Below are positions 46,257 through 55,496 of a stretch of 64,000 nt of DNA, piece after piece. How positions within the stretch are numbered: the first letter of the stretch is position 1; each line of letters opens with the position of its first letter. Both the position numbers and the translations under genes were made by a program. Below the pieces are notes generated by a model that saw nothing but the letters and a program-made list of their open reading frames with translations, was not told the origin of the DNA and searched no databases. Source of the stretch: Nitrosomonadales bacterium (GTDB taxonomy: Bacteria; Pseudomonadota; Gammaproteobacteria; Burkholderiales; Gallionellaceae); NCBI GenBank assembly GCA_016235045.1, contig JACRME010000004.1, positions 310,001-374,000 of the forward strand. The letters are read 5' to 3'.

Positions 46257-46482
46257 TCAATTCATCCGTTTCGTCCGGCACTGGCACTGTAGCGGAAGCA
46301 AGGCGGTCGACAGGCTATTCCGGTTCGGGGTGTGGCAATGCAACATCAATTTCCCTGCCTCTATTGATTGACTCATGTCTTTGCACTCATCGGGCGCGCT
46401 TCAGTTGACCACCCGACAATATTTCGGGTATCCCACGGCACGATCTGCGTTCATCCCAGATAATCCATTCGGCACTACAACA

Positions 46483-46582
46483 TCCCCTCCCCCTTGCAGG
46501 GGGAGGGCTAGGGTGGGGGTAGAATCTATGCTATCTCTCAGTTCTACCCCCATCCTAACCTTCCCCCTGCAAGGGGGAAGGA
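46483..46582. repeat. Inverted pair of palindromic repeats (BIME-like)
   Basis: CCCCTCCCCCTTGCAGGGGGAGGGCTAGGGTGGGGGTAGA ... TCTACCCCCATCCTAACCTTCCCCCTGCAAGGGGGAAGG. Confidence 0.85.
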
Positions 46583-46735
46583 ACTGGTTCGGCTCTCGTG
46601 AACTATCTGAGTTCATGGCAATGCGCGCGCTCCCTGCAACCCGGCTCGCCGCCAGCCCGCACGCTGCGTGCAAACTGCTTGTACGGTACCACACGCTATT
46701 TACGCCGCCGCATATTAGCAGAGCAAAAAGATCGG

Positions 46736-49700
46736 TTATACGTAGGCGACTTGAACGTTCTGCGCACCGCACATCGTGCGCAGCCCCTCAAGCAATTCGT
46801 CCGGCAGCGTGACTTGCCAGTTATCCCCCAGCCGCAGCGATGCGCTGCCGATCAGGTTGCGGTAATTGATCTGCACCGGACACTTGCCGCCGCAATACGG
46901 CTTGAGCAGTTCCGCCAGTTGCGGCACGCGTATGCGGTCGTCCATCGAACAGTCAATGTCCAGGCGCTTGGCGAAAGCCGCGCGGGCGGAGGCAAAATCA
47001 TAGAGTTCGTCGGCAGTCACGCGCATGCCGCCCGAGTAGGCATCCAGTTCCGCCTTGCCGTTCACCACCAGCAATTCGTCGTCGCGTATCCAGGTGCGGT
47101 TGCCGTCGAACAGTTCGCTGAACACCACCACTTCCAGCGCGGCGCTGCCGTCGTCCAGCGTCAGCACGGCCATCTTGCCGCGCCGGGTCTGCAGGATGCG
47201 CACGCCGCTGACCATGCCCGCCAGCACCAGTGTTTTCGCGTTGTTGCGGCGTCCGCCGTAACCATTGCCTCCACCGTTGCCGCTGGGCGGGGCGATGATG
47301 TCCGGCGTGATGCCGGCCAGCTTGTGTTTCACGAAATTGGACAGTTCCGCCGCGAATTCCTGGTAGGGGTGTCCGCTCAGATAGAACCCGAGCGCGGTCT
47401 TTTCCTGCGCCAGTTGCTCGCGCATCTTCCAGCGCGGCACCTCCGCCATCTGCAGCGGCATGGCGATGCTCTCGTCGTCGCCGAACAGGCTGTTCTGGTT
47501 GGCCGCGCGCGCATGCTGCTCGGCGCTGCCCAGCGCCGTATCGAGCGAGGCGAGCAACTGGTAGCGGTGGTCGCTGATGCTGTCGAATGCACCCGCGCGG
47601 ATCAGCGCTTCGATGGCGCGGCGGTTGACGATGCGTTTGTCCACGCGGCGGCAGAAATCGAACAGGTCCTTGAACGGCCCCGTCGCGCGAGCCGCCACGA
47701 TGTTCTCCACCGCGGCCTCGCCCGTGCCCTTCACCGCACCGAGCCCGTAGGCGATGGTCTTTTCGTCCACCGGGGTGAAGCGGAACAGCGAGCTGTTGAT
47801 GTCGGGCGCCAGGATGGCGATACCCTGCTGCAAGGTGTCCTGATAGAAGAAACTGACCTTGTCGGTGTTGACCATTTCCGAGGTCATGGTCGACGCCATG
47901 AACGCGGCGGGATAGTGGCACTTGAGATAGGCCGTCTGGTAGGCCACCAGCGAGTAGGCGGCGGCGTGCGATTTGTTGAAACCGTAACCGGCGAACTTCT
48001 CCATCGTGTCGAAGATCTCGTTCGCCTTCTTTTCCTCGATGTTGTTGTTCGCCGCACCGGCCACGAAGATGCTGCGCTGCTCGGCCATCTCCTCGGCCTT
48101 CTTCTTGCCCATCGCACGGCGCAGCATGTCGGCACCGCCCAGCGTGTAACCGGCCACCACCTGCGCCGACTGCATCACCTGCTCCTGGTACACCATGATG
48201 CCGTAGGTGTTGCCGACCACCTTCTCCAGCAAGGGATGCGGCAGCACCACCTGCTCGCGCCCGTGCTTGCGGTTGATGTAGTCGGGAATGAAATCCATCG
48301 GGCCCGGACGGTACAGCGCGTTCATCGCGATCAGGTCTTCCAGGCAATCCGGCTTGGCCTTCACCAGCGTGTCCTTCATGCCGCGCGATTCGAACTGGAA
48401 CACGGCGGTGGTGTTTGCGGCCTTGAAGATCCTGTCGTAGGTTTCCTTGTCGTCCAGCGGGATGTTCTCTATCGAGAAGGATGCAGGATACGGGATACCG
48501 GATTCAGTTGAACCCCCACCCCCCGCATCCTGTATCTCGTATCCTGAACCCTGCTTGATATACCGCACCGCCCAGTCGATGATGGTCAGCGTGCGCAGAC
48601 CCAAAAAGTCGAACTTCACCAGACCGACCGCTTCGACGTCGTCCTTGTCGTACTGGCTCACCGTGCTCTCGCTGCCTTCGGCGCAATACAACGGGCAGAA
48701 GTCGGTGAGCTTGCCCGGCGCGATCAGCACGCCGCCCGCGTGCATGCCGACGTTGCGCGTCAAATCTTCCAGACGCATGCCCAGTTCCATCAACTCTTCC
48801 ACGCCCTCTTCGCTGGCGATGACCGCGTTGAACTCGGGCTCCATCTCGCGCGCCTTGGCCAGCGAGACCGGCTTCACGCCTTCCACCGGCACCAGTTTGG
48901 ACAGCCGGTCGCACAGGCCATAGGGGAAATCGAGCACGCGCCCCACGTCGCGGATCACGCCCTTGGAGGCCATGGTGCCGAAGGTGGCGATCTGCGACAC
49001 GTTCTGCTGGCCGTATTTGTGGCGCACGTATTCGATCACGCGCTCGCGCCCGTCCTGGCAGAAGTCCACGTCGAAGTCGGGCATGGAGACACGCTCGGGA
49101 TTGAGGAAGCGCTCGAACAGCAGCTCATAGCGCAGCGGATCGAGGTCGGTGATGCCGAGCGAATACGCCACCAGCGAACCGGCGCCGGAACCGCGCCCCG
49201 GCCCCACCGGCACGCCGTTGGGGAATTTCTCGTCGCGGAAGGATTTGGCCCAGCGGATGAAGTCGGCCACGATCAGGAAGTAGCCGGGGAAACCCATCTT
49301 GATGATGGTCTCGTTCTCGAACGCGAGACGCGCCTGATACTCCGGCATCTTTTCCGCGCGCTTAGCCTCGTCCGGGTACAGATGCAGCATGCGCTGCTGC
49401 AATCCGCGCTGCGATTCGCTGCGCAGGAAATCGTCCAGCGTCTCGCCGTTGGGCGTGGGGAAATCGGGCAGGTGCGGCTTGCCCAGTTTGAGCGTGAGGT
49501 TGCAGCGCCTGGCGATCTCCACGCTGTTCTGCAACGCCTCGGGCAGATCGGCGAACAGTTCCGCCATCTCCGCCTGGGTCTTGAAGTATTGCTGCGCGGT
49601 GAACGCCTTTTGGCGGCGCTTGTCGTTCAGCACATAACCTTCGGCGATGCACACGCGCGCCTCGTGCGCCTTGAAGTCGTCGATGGTGAGGAACTGCACC

Positions 49701-50299
49701 GGATGGGTGGCCACCACCGGCAGCGCCAGCTCGGCGGCCAGCTTCACCGTGGCGCGCAAATGCGCTTCCTCGCGTGGCGCGCCGTAGCGCTGCACTTCCA
49801 GATAGAAACGGTCCGGGAACAGGCCCGCATATTCCTGCGCAATGACCTTCGCGCTGGCGGCATTGCCGTTCTGCAGCGTCGCGCCGACCTCGCCCATATG
49901 TGCGCCGGACAACGCGATCAGACCCTGCGTACCTTCTTTCAGCCAATGCTTGCGGAGCTCCGGGCGACCGCGGTACTGGTTCTCCAGATAGGCACGGGTG
50001 AGCAGCTCGCACAGGCGCAGATAACCGGCATGGGATTGGCACAGCAGCAACAGACGGAAGGGTTGGTCGCGGGCGGCGTCATTGCTCACGAACACGTCGC
50101 AACCGACCACGGGCTTGATGCCCTCGCCGCGCGTGTCCTTGTAGAACTTGACCAGCCCGAAGACGTTGGATAGGTCAGTGAGCGCCAACGCAGGCATCGC
50201 ATCCGCCTTGGCTGCCGCCACCGCTTCGCCGATGCGCACAATGCCGTCGGCGATGGAATACTCGCTGTGCAGACGAAGGTGGACGAAGGAGGGGTGCAT
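46736..50299 (-). CDS. dnaE: DNA polymerase III alpha subunit
   Basis: FVHLRLHSEYSIADGIVRIGEAV PHP start; PVGPGRGSGAGSLVAYSLGITDLDPLRYELLFERFLNPERVSMPDFDVDFCQDGRERVIEYV; NTTAVFQFESRGMKDTL. Confidence 0.98.
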   Translation of the reverse strand: MHPSFVHLRLHSEYSIADGIVRIGEAVAAAKADAMPALALTDLSNVFGLVKFYKDTRGEGIKPVVGCDVFVSNDAARDQPFRLLLLCQSHAGYLRLCELLTRAYLENQYRGRPELRKHWLKEGTQGLIALSGAHMGEVGATLQNGNAASAKVIAQEYAGLFPDRFYLEVQRYGAPREEAHLRATVKLAAELALPVVATHPVQFLTIDDFKAHEARVCIAEGYVLNDKRRQKAFTAQQYFKTQAEMAELFADLPEALQNSVEIARRCNLTLKLGKPHLPDFPTPNGETLDDFLRSESQRGLQQRMLHLYPDEAKRAEKMPEYQARLAFENETIIKMGFPGYFLIVADFIRWAKSFRDEKFPNGVPVGPGRGSGAGSLVAYSLGITDLDPLRYELLFERFLNPERVSMPDFDVDFCQDGRERVIEYVRHKYGQQNVSQIATFGTMASKGVIRDVGRVLDFPYGLCDRLSKLVPVEGVKPVSLAKAREMEPEFNAVIASEEGVEELMELGMRLEDLTRNVGMHAGGVLIAPGKLTDFCPLYCAEGSESTVSQYDKDDVEAVGLVKFDFLGLRTLTIIDWAVRYIKQGSGYEIQDAGGGGSTESGIPYPASFSIENIPLDDKETYDRIFKAANTTAVFQFESRGMKDTLVKAKPDCLEDLIAMNALYRPGPMDFIPDYINRKHGREQVVLPHPLLEKVVGNTYGIMVYQEQVMQSAQVVAGYTLGGADMLRRAMGKKKAEEMAEQRSIFVAGAANNNIEEKKANEIFDTMEKFAGYGFNKSHAAAYSLVAYQTAYLKCHYPAAFMASTMTSEMVNTDKVSFFYQDTLQQGIAILAPDINSSLFRFTPVDEKTIAYGLGAVKGTGEAAVENIVAARATGPFKDLFDFCRRVDKRIVNRRAIEALIRAGAFDSISDHRYQLLASLDTALGSAEQHARAANQNSLFGDDESIAMPLQMAEVPRWKMREQLAQEKTALGFYLSGHPYQEFAAELSNFVKHKLAGITPDIIAPPSGNGGGNGYGGRRNNAKTLVLAGMVSGVRILQTRRGKMAVLTLDDGSAALEVVVFSELFDGNRTWIRDDELLVVNGKAELDAYSGGMRVTADELYDFASARAAFAKRLDIDCSMDDRIRVPQLAELLKPYCGGKCPVQINYRNLIGSASLRLGDNWQVTLPDELLEGLRTMCGAQNVQVAYV
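48484..48546. repeat. Palindromic insertion inside dnaE
   Basis: CAGGATACGGGATACCGGAT (48484-48503) and ATCCTGTATCTCGTATCCTG (48527-48546) form an inverted repeat; encodes the atypical peptide GSGYEIQDAGGGGSTESGIPYPAS. Confidence 0.8.
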
Positions 50300-50306
50300 G
50301 GTGCTC

Positions 50307-50336
50307 GTGATAAAAATCTCGACGAGATTTTATCAC
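50307..50336. promoter_or_regulatory. Palindrome in the region immediately 5' of dnaE
   Basis: GTGATAAAAATCTCG-A-CGAGATTTTATCAC, 8 nt upstream of the dnaE start codon. Confidence 0.55.
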
Positions 50337-50376
50337 TGACGACACTACCAACTGCGGAAGAAGTTGCCGCCCGGCG

Positions 50377-53300
50377 CTAAGCCGTTGATTTCGTCGAGAT
50401 TGGCGTATTTATTGGCCTTCGGCGCAACACGACGCCGTGGGCCGGGGCGTTGACGATGGTGGCGGTAAAGCTCCCCCACCCCCGCCCTCCCCCGGCGGGA
50501 TAACCAGCGGATTGGGCGCGACATGATGAGGAGAAATATAGCGTGGTGCGCTCGGGATACGAGTCTAGACCTGATCCCGGTTTCTTGACGTTCACTTGGC
50601 CGTGCAGCGGACCGGCGACGATGGATGCAGTCAGCGCATCGCCTTCGGTGTCGCTGGCTGCGGTGAGCAGGTTCATCAACAGTGCGGTGTCTTCCACTGC
50701 AGCGAAGTTGAGGTCACCGAGGGTCGGGGCGTCGTTCACGGGTGTCACGTTCAGGCTGACGGTAGCGAGGTTGGAATCCAGTTCGCCGTCGTTAACACGG
50801 TAAGTGAAGCTGTCCGCACCGAAGTAGTTCGCATCCGGCGTGTAGGTGTAGCTGCCGTCTGCGTTCTGGGTGAGCACGCCGTGGGTTGGGCCGGTGACGA
50901 TCTGCGCCGTCAGGCTCCCTCCCCCGCTTGCGGGGGAGGGTTGGGGAGAGGGCATGTCCACATCCGTGGCGTAGGCGCCCAGTGCGATCACCAGTGCCGT
51001 GTCTTCCGCCGTAGTAACCTGAACATCAGCCACGACCGGGGCATCGTTCACCGCAGTGAGGGTGATGCTGACGGTGGCGAGGTTGGAGTCGAGCGTGCCG
51101 TCGTTGATGCGGTAGGTGAAGCTGTCTGCACCAAAGTAGTCGGCTTGCGGGGTGTAGACGAAGGTGCCGTCGGCATTGACGGTGACGGTTCCGTGGGCCG
51201 GGGCATCCACGATCTGCGAACCCAGTACCAGTTGTGCGGCGTTGGGTACCTGGGCGAAGGGGTTGAAGGTCAGCGGGCTGTCTTCCAGCATGGTGGCGCT
51301 GTCGTCGTGCAACTGCGGCAAACTGCTTACGTCGTTCAGGCGCACATCGCGCACGGTGACGTGGCTGCCGTTCTGGCCGAAGCCGATGAGGTCGAAGCTG
51401 AGGTTGACTGCGGTACCTGCTGCAATGCCGGCGAGGTCGACCTTGTAGGTGCGGCTGCCATCGGCATTGGTGGTGCAGGTGACGCAACTTGCCATGTGCT
51501 GCGTGCCGTCGGCTTGCAGGTTGAGGAAGGCGTCGCTACGGGTGAGGCCGGTGCCACCCAAGAGCGGGGCGCCGGTGTTGGCATTGAGCAGGGCGACTTC
51601 GAAGGCGTCGTCCGGTGCGCCGGTGAGGTCGTCCAAAGCAGTGCCTGCCAAGGTGAAGCTCAGGAAGCGGTCGCTTGGATTGAGCAGGAAGACTTGGCTC
51701 AGGCGGGTTTGGCTGGCGGAGACTTCGTTCATGACTGCTGTGCCGTTGCCGATGTTTACGCTGCCTTGTGTCGACCAGCCATCGGCACTAGTCAGATTTC
51801 CATTGGTAAGCGTGGGATTCGCTGCCCAGTCGTATTGGGTGACGAGGGTGCTGGCATCCGGCGAGATGCTCACGCCGCCATAACGACTACCGCGCAACAA
51901 GCCCAGGAAGCCGATGAAGCTGGTGCCCAATGGCAGCGTGGGGAAGTCCCCTCCCCCTTGCAGGGGGAGGGTTAGGGTGGGGGTAGACTCTGTGAACGCA
52001 GCCTTAGCCTGCGCAACCAGTTGTTGCATCAACGCCATCTCCTCCGCACTCGGCAACCTCCTCACCCCCGCCGTCAACGTAGTCCCCATAAAATCATTCG
52101 GGTCTGCGCTGTGGTTGATGCCCAAGGCATGCCCGTATTCGTGCAGCAATACGGAGAGCATGTCCATCTTGCCTGCGGCCGCACTGCCCGCCTTCGCTAC
52201 CCATTCGTTGGGGTTGGAGGTGGGGAGGTATTCTTCGTTCAATCCCGGGGTGGTGTCGATGAACCAGGTGTAGCCGGAGGCGTTGGTGTCGAGGGTGATG
52301 GTCGAGCCGGTGGTTTGGCCGATGGCTGCGCCGGGGAGGTCGGCGAGGTCGACGGTGACGCCGGTTGCTTCGCCAGCGAAGTTGCTCAGGAGGGTTGTGC
52401 CCAGGGTTGAGGGTAAGGCGGCGGTATCTACAACTGTAGTGCCAGTGGCGCTGGTGGTGGGCGACTGGTATTCGATGGAGGTGATGGTGTTGGTGCCGTT
52501 GGCGTCGAGGGTGGAGGAGATTTTCCAACGATAGCCTGTCTCTGAGCACAACTCTTCCAAGCCAGTGTTTCCAAGAAGACCTTCAATCGCTTGGAAATAA
52601 TAGACAACTTTGACCTTGAGACCATTCCCAAAATCCACTAACAGGGTAGCTTTGTCGTTGCCAAGATAGTGATCTGCAGGGAGATAAGCATATAGTCCCG
52701 CAGCCGGATCAAGAGGTTCTGTGTCGCTACGATCATGATCAAAGAGAGTACCCCTGTCGGCTTCTGTGACAGGGCGCAAAACACCATGTACGGAAGGCTG
52801 AAGAATCGTAACAGTTGCAGGTGTACCATAAATCACATCCATTTGTTGATACGAGCGCAGATAATATATTGCAGATCTTATTGGATTAAACACATTTTCT
52901 AGCGAGAAATGCTCAGGACTGCTAGGTGCCGGGAAACAAACACCGAGTGTACGCATCGCCACCTTATCGCCTGCCTGTGCCTGATTGGCCTGCGCGATCA
53001 TGACCGGCATGTTCTGCGGCGGCACATCGGGCATATCTGGAATAAACATGGTTACTTCTCCTTGGATAAGGTTAAGGTCTGCCTTGACCTGGTCAAGCAA
53101 GGATTGCACTTGCGCGGCCATATCATTTGCAGACCATGTCGATTGATCTGGCGTTGAATTGCTTGCTAACAAATTATTCGGCAAGCCGATGCGTTCTGGC
53201 CTGCGCAAGTCGATATGGAAATGTGTTTCGTGACCATTCGTCGCTGCATGCGACAAGCCATTCCCGCTGAATCCAATCTGATCCAGTACTGCATTGATTC

Positions 53301-53418
53301 CGGTGTAAGGATTGTGGTCAAGTGGTTGCGTGCTAGACGCCTTGTCGCCTATCCAGACACAATGAGGGGTCCACAATGAGGGGTCAGGTCTAGATAGGTA
53401 GCACCCCCTTCTCGTCAT
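50377..53418 (-). pseudogene. Decayed large VCBS/Ig-like repeat protein with a matrixin-like metalloprotease motif
   Basis: LLHEYGHALGINHSADPNDFMG (HExxHxxGxxH), repeated VNADGTFVYTPQADYFGADSFTYRINDGTLDSNLATVSITLTAVNDAP units; palindromic repeats inside the frame; likely true C-terminus (VAPKANKYANLDEINGLAPGGNFFRSW*) in another frame ending at 50345; N-terminus abuts a transposon. Confidence 0.75.
50507..50585. repeat. Solo copy of the Y1-transposon end sequence
   Basis: GCGGATTGGGCGCGACATGATGAGGAGAAATATAGCGTGGTGCGCTCGGGATACGAGTCTAGACCTGATCCCGG closely matches 54224-54296. Confidence 0.85.
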
Positions 53419-54241
53419 TTGCCGTGCCTAATAATTTTCCCTACCGTCGTGAAATGTACCCCGAAGTGATCGGCGATTTGCTGATATGAGTATCCACCAG
53501 TCGCATATGCCTCCACGATAGCAGCGTTTCTGTCTGGCGAATGTTCCACGATTGTATCCAAGGACGGTGGCGGTGGGCGATAGGGATTTGCACATCATCA
53601 TTGCCCGTCTGAATACGGGATTGCATGCGTTGCACAAATTGTGCATCACCCAGAAATACCTGTCCTTTAAGATTTATCCAGGGTGATTCCGATTTAATGC
53701 CCTCTGCCACATATTGCGCATATCGTTGCTGTGCCAAGCTGCGCTTTTTGGCAAATTGCGCCAACAACCCATCTACTGAAAGCCAAGATTCGGCAGGTTC
53801 CATACCCGCGCTTGCCCGGTAACTGCTCCACGGCCAGTCTCCCGTTTGTTTCACCATGCCTGCACGCACAGGGTTGAGCACAACATAACGGCTTACCTCC
53901 AGCAGATAGGCTTCACTATCCACCAGAATGGCTTTGAAGCGCCCTTGAAATAAATGCCCAACTCGTTGGTGTCGTCGATTACTGGCTTGGGTGAAGATGC
54001 CGTTGAGTTGACGCATACCCTTTGACAAATTGCCATCCGGTGTCTGAATCAACAAGTGGTAGTGATTATCCATCAGACACCATGCATGGCATGTCCAGTT
54101 GAACTGCGTAATGACCTGTTCAAGTGTCGCCAGAAACATCTGCCGATCTTGGTCGTCCTCAAAAATATCCTCGCGCCTGTCACCACGTGCTGTGACGTGG
54201 TAAAGGGCATCAGGAAACTCTATGCGGATTGGGCGCGACAT
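53415..54241 (-). pseudogene. Y1_Tnp-family transposase with frameshift before the C-terminal HTH
   Basis: MSRPIRIEFPDALYHVTARGDRREDIFEDDQDRQMFL...HAWCLMDNHYHLLIQTPDGNLSKGMRQLNGIFTQASNRRHQRVGHLFQGRFKAILVD; continuation YRPPPPSLDTIVEHSPDRNAAIVEAYATGGYSYQQIADHFGVHFTTVGKIIRHGK* lies in a different frame. Confidence 0.85.
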
Positions 54242-54244
54242 GAT

Positions 54245-54356
54245 GAGGAGAAATATAGCATGGTGCGCTCAGGATACGAGTCTAGACCTGACCCCGTTCC
54301 GAGGAGAAATATAGCATGGTGCGCTCAGGATACGAGTCTAGACCTGACCCCGGTTC
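54245..54356. repeat. Two tandem ~56-nt copies of the transposon-end sequence
   Basis: GAGGAGAAATATAGCATGGTGCGCTCAGGATACGAGTCTAGACCTGACCCCGTTCC at 54245 and again at 54301. Confidence 0.92.
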
Positions 54357-54541
54357 CAAGAAATATCGAACAGACTTCATCCCCGCCGACAAAACGATTT
54401 GGCCCATACATTGCACAATTCAATGCGCAATATTTCCAAATAACCGGCTGTATCGCATAAGATGCCCCCTTGCGAAATGGCGCCACTTCCCGGATGCGCA
54501 GGAAGAAGGGGCAGCATCGATAGACATCAAGGAGTTGCATC

Positions 54542-54940
54542 ATGAAGTGGGCAGTGGGATTGTTACTTGGTTTGGTAATGGGTCTGGCGCATGCGATTCC
54601 CGACAGCGCGAAATGGAAAGAGGAGTGCGGAAGCTGCCATGTGCCTTACCCGCCGCATTTGCTGTCGGCGGATAACTGGCAAAGCCTGATGGGCGGTCTG
54701 AACAAGCACTTCGGGGCGAATGCCGTGCTCGAATCGAATGAAAACAGCAGGATTCTCGGGTTCCTGCAACGCCATGCGGGTAGCGGCAAGCAATACAACT
54801 CGGACAGCTTGCGCATCACCGATACGCCCTGGTTCAGGCGCGAACATCGCAGCATATCCGCTCAGGAGTGGATCAACCCGAACGTAAAGAACCGCTCAAA
54901 CTGTTCGGCTTGCCACGGCAAGACCGTGCTCGGCGACTGA
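54542..54940 (+). CDS. Secreted diheme c-type cytochrome
   Basis: Signal peptide KWAVGLLLGLVMGLAHA; CGSCH and CSACH heme motifs; ITDTPWFRREHRSI. Confidence 0.9.
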   Translation: MKWAVGLLLGLVMGLAHAIPDSAKWKEECGSCHVPYPPHLLSADNWQSLMGGLNKHFGANAVLESNENSRILGFLQRHAGSGKQYNSDSLRITDTPWFRREHRSISAQEWINPNVKNRSNCSACHGKTVLGD

Positions 54941-54980
54941 TCCCGGAACTTGAAGCAGACCGGCTGCGCTTCGCACGAAG

Positions 54981-55253
54981 CTAGGGAGATATTTCCTTGC
55001 AGCGCTCCCGGTACACGCGCTCTATCGCCACCGACAGGATGGCGACGTCCTGCAGGTGCAGATTCGGGAAGTTGTCGTGCAATACGACGCGAAGGAAATG
55101 CGCCGATCCCGGGTTACTCAGGCTCTGTTCGGAACTCAGCATGGGATAGGCAACAAGGTAGGCTTGCTCGAATATTTCGCGCAGATGGGGGCGGGAGCGG
55201 CGCTCGCTTCCATCGTGCTGGTTTGCGGCTTCTCTGTCGTTCGGTCCGGCCAT
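54981..55253 (-). CDS. Small hypothetical protein (90 aa)
   Basis: Open frame with plausible composition between the cytochrome and tRNA genes; no family recognised. Confidence 0.5.
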   Translation of the reverse strand: MAGPNDREAANQHDGSERRSRPHLREIFEQAYLVAYPMLSSEQSLSNPGSAHFLRVVLHDNFPNLHLQDVAILSVAIERVYRERCKEISP

Positions 55254-55312
55254 TGCGACGAGCTCCTCAACGAATGCAGCTTGGTCAACAAAGGCGAGGC
55301 GCCTTTTGAATT

Positions 55313-55403
<91 letters not shown>

Positions 55404-55496
55404 GAATACTACTCCGTAACACGCGCCAATTGTTGCCCGGCAGCGTGAGGGCGCGCATTTTACCAGCAACATTCGATTTTCGGGCAGAATGTTCGC

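Larger units (their letters stand above)
53359..54356 (-). mobile_element. Y1-transposase element bounded by inverted GGGGTCAGGTCTAGA / TCTAGACCTGACCCC motifs
   Basis: 15-bp perfect inverted motif at 53380-53394 and 54281-54295; tandem end repeats on both sides. Confidence 0.7.

Noticed and set aside
41553-46292. 1579-aa plus-strand ORF antisense to the CBS-PAS-GGDEF-EAL gene
   Set aside because: Shadow ORF of high-GC coding sequence: composition is Arg/His/Gln/Val-rich with no recognisable domain, while the opposite strand has clear GGDEF/EAL/PAS motifs.
53428-53649. 73-aa minus-strand ORF as an independent gene
   Set aside because: Out-of-frame reading of the transposase HTH region.
54245-54356. 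Two-repeat CRISPR or tandem satellite
   Set aside because: Contiguous duplicated transposon-end sequence with no spacer; matches the solo copy at 50507.
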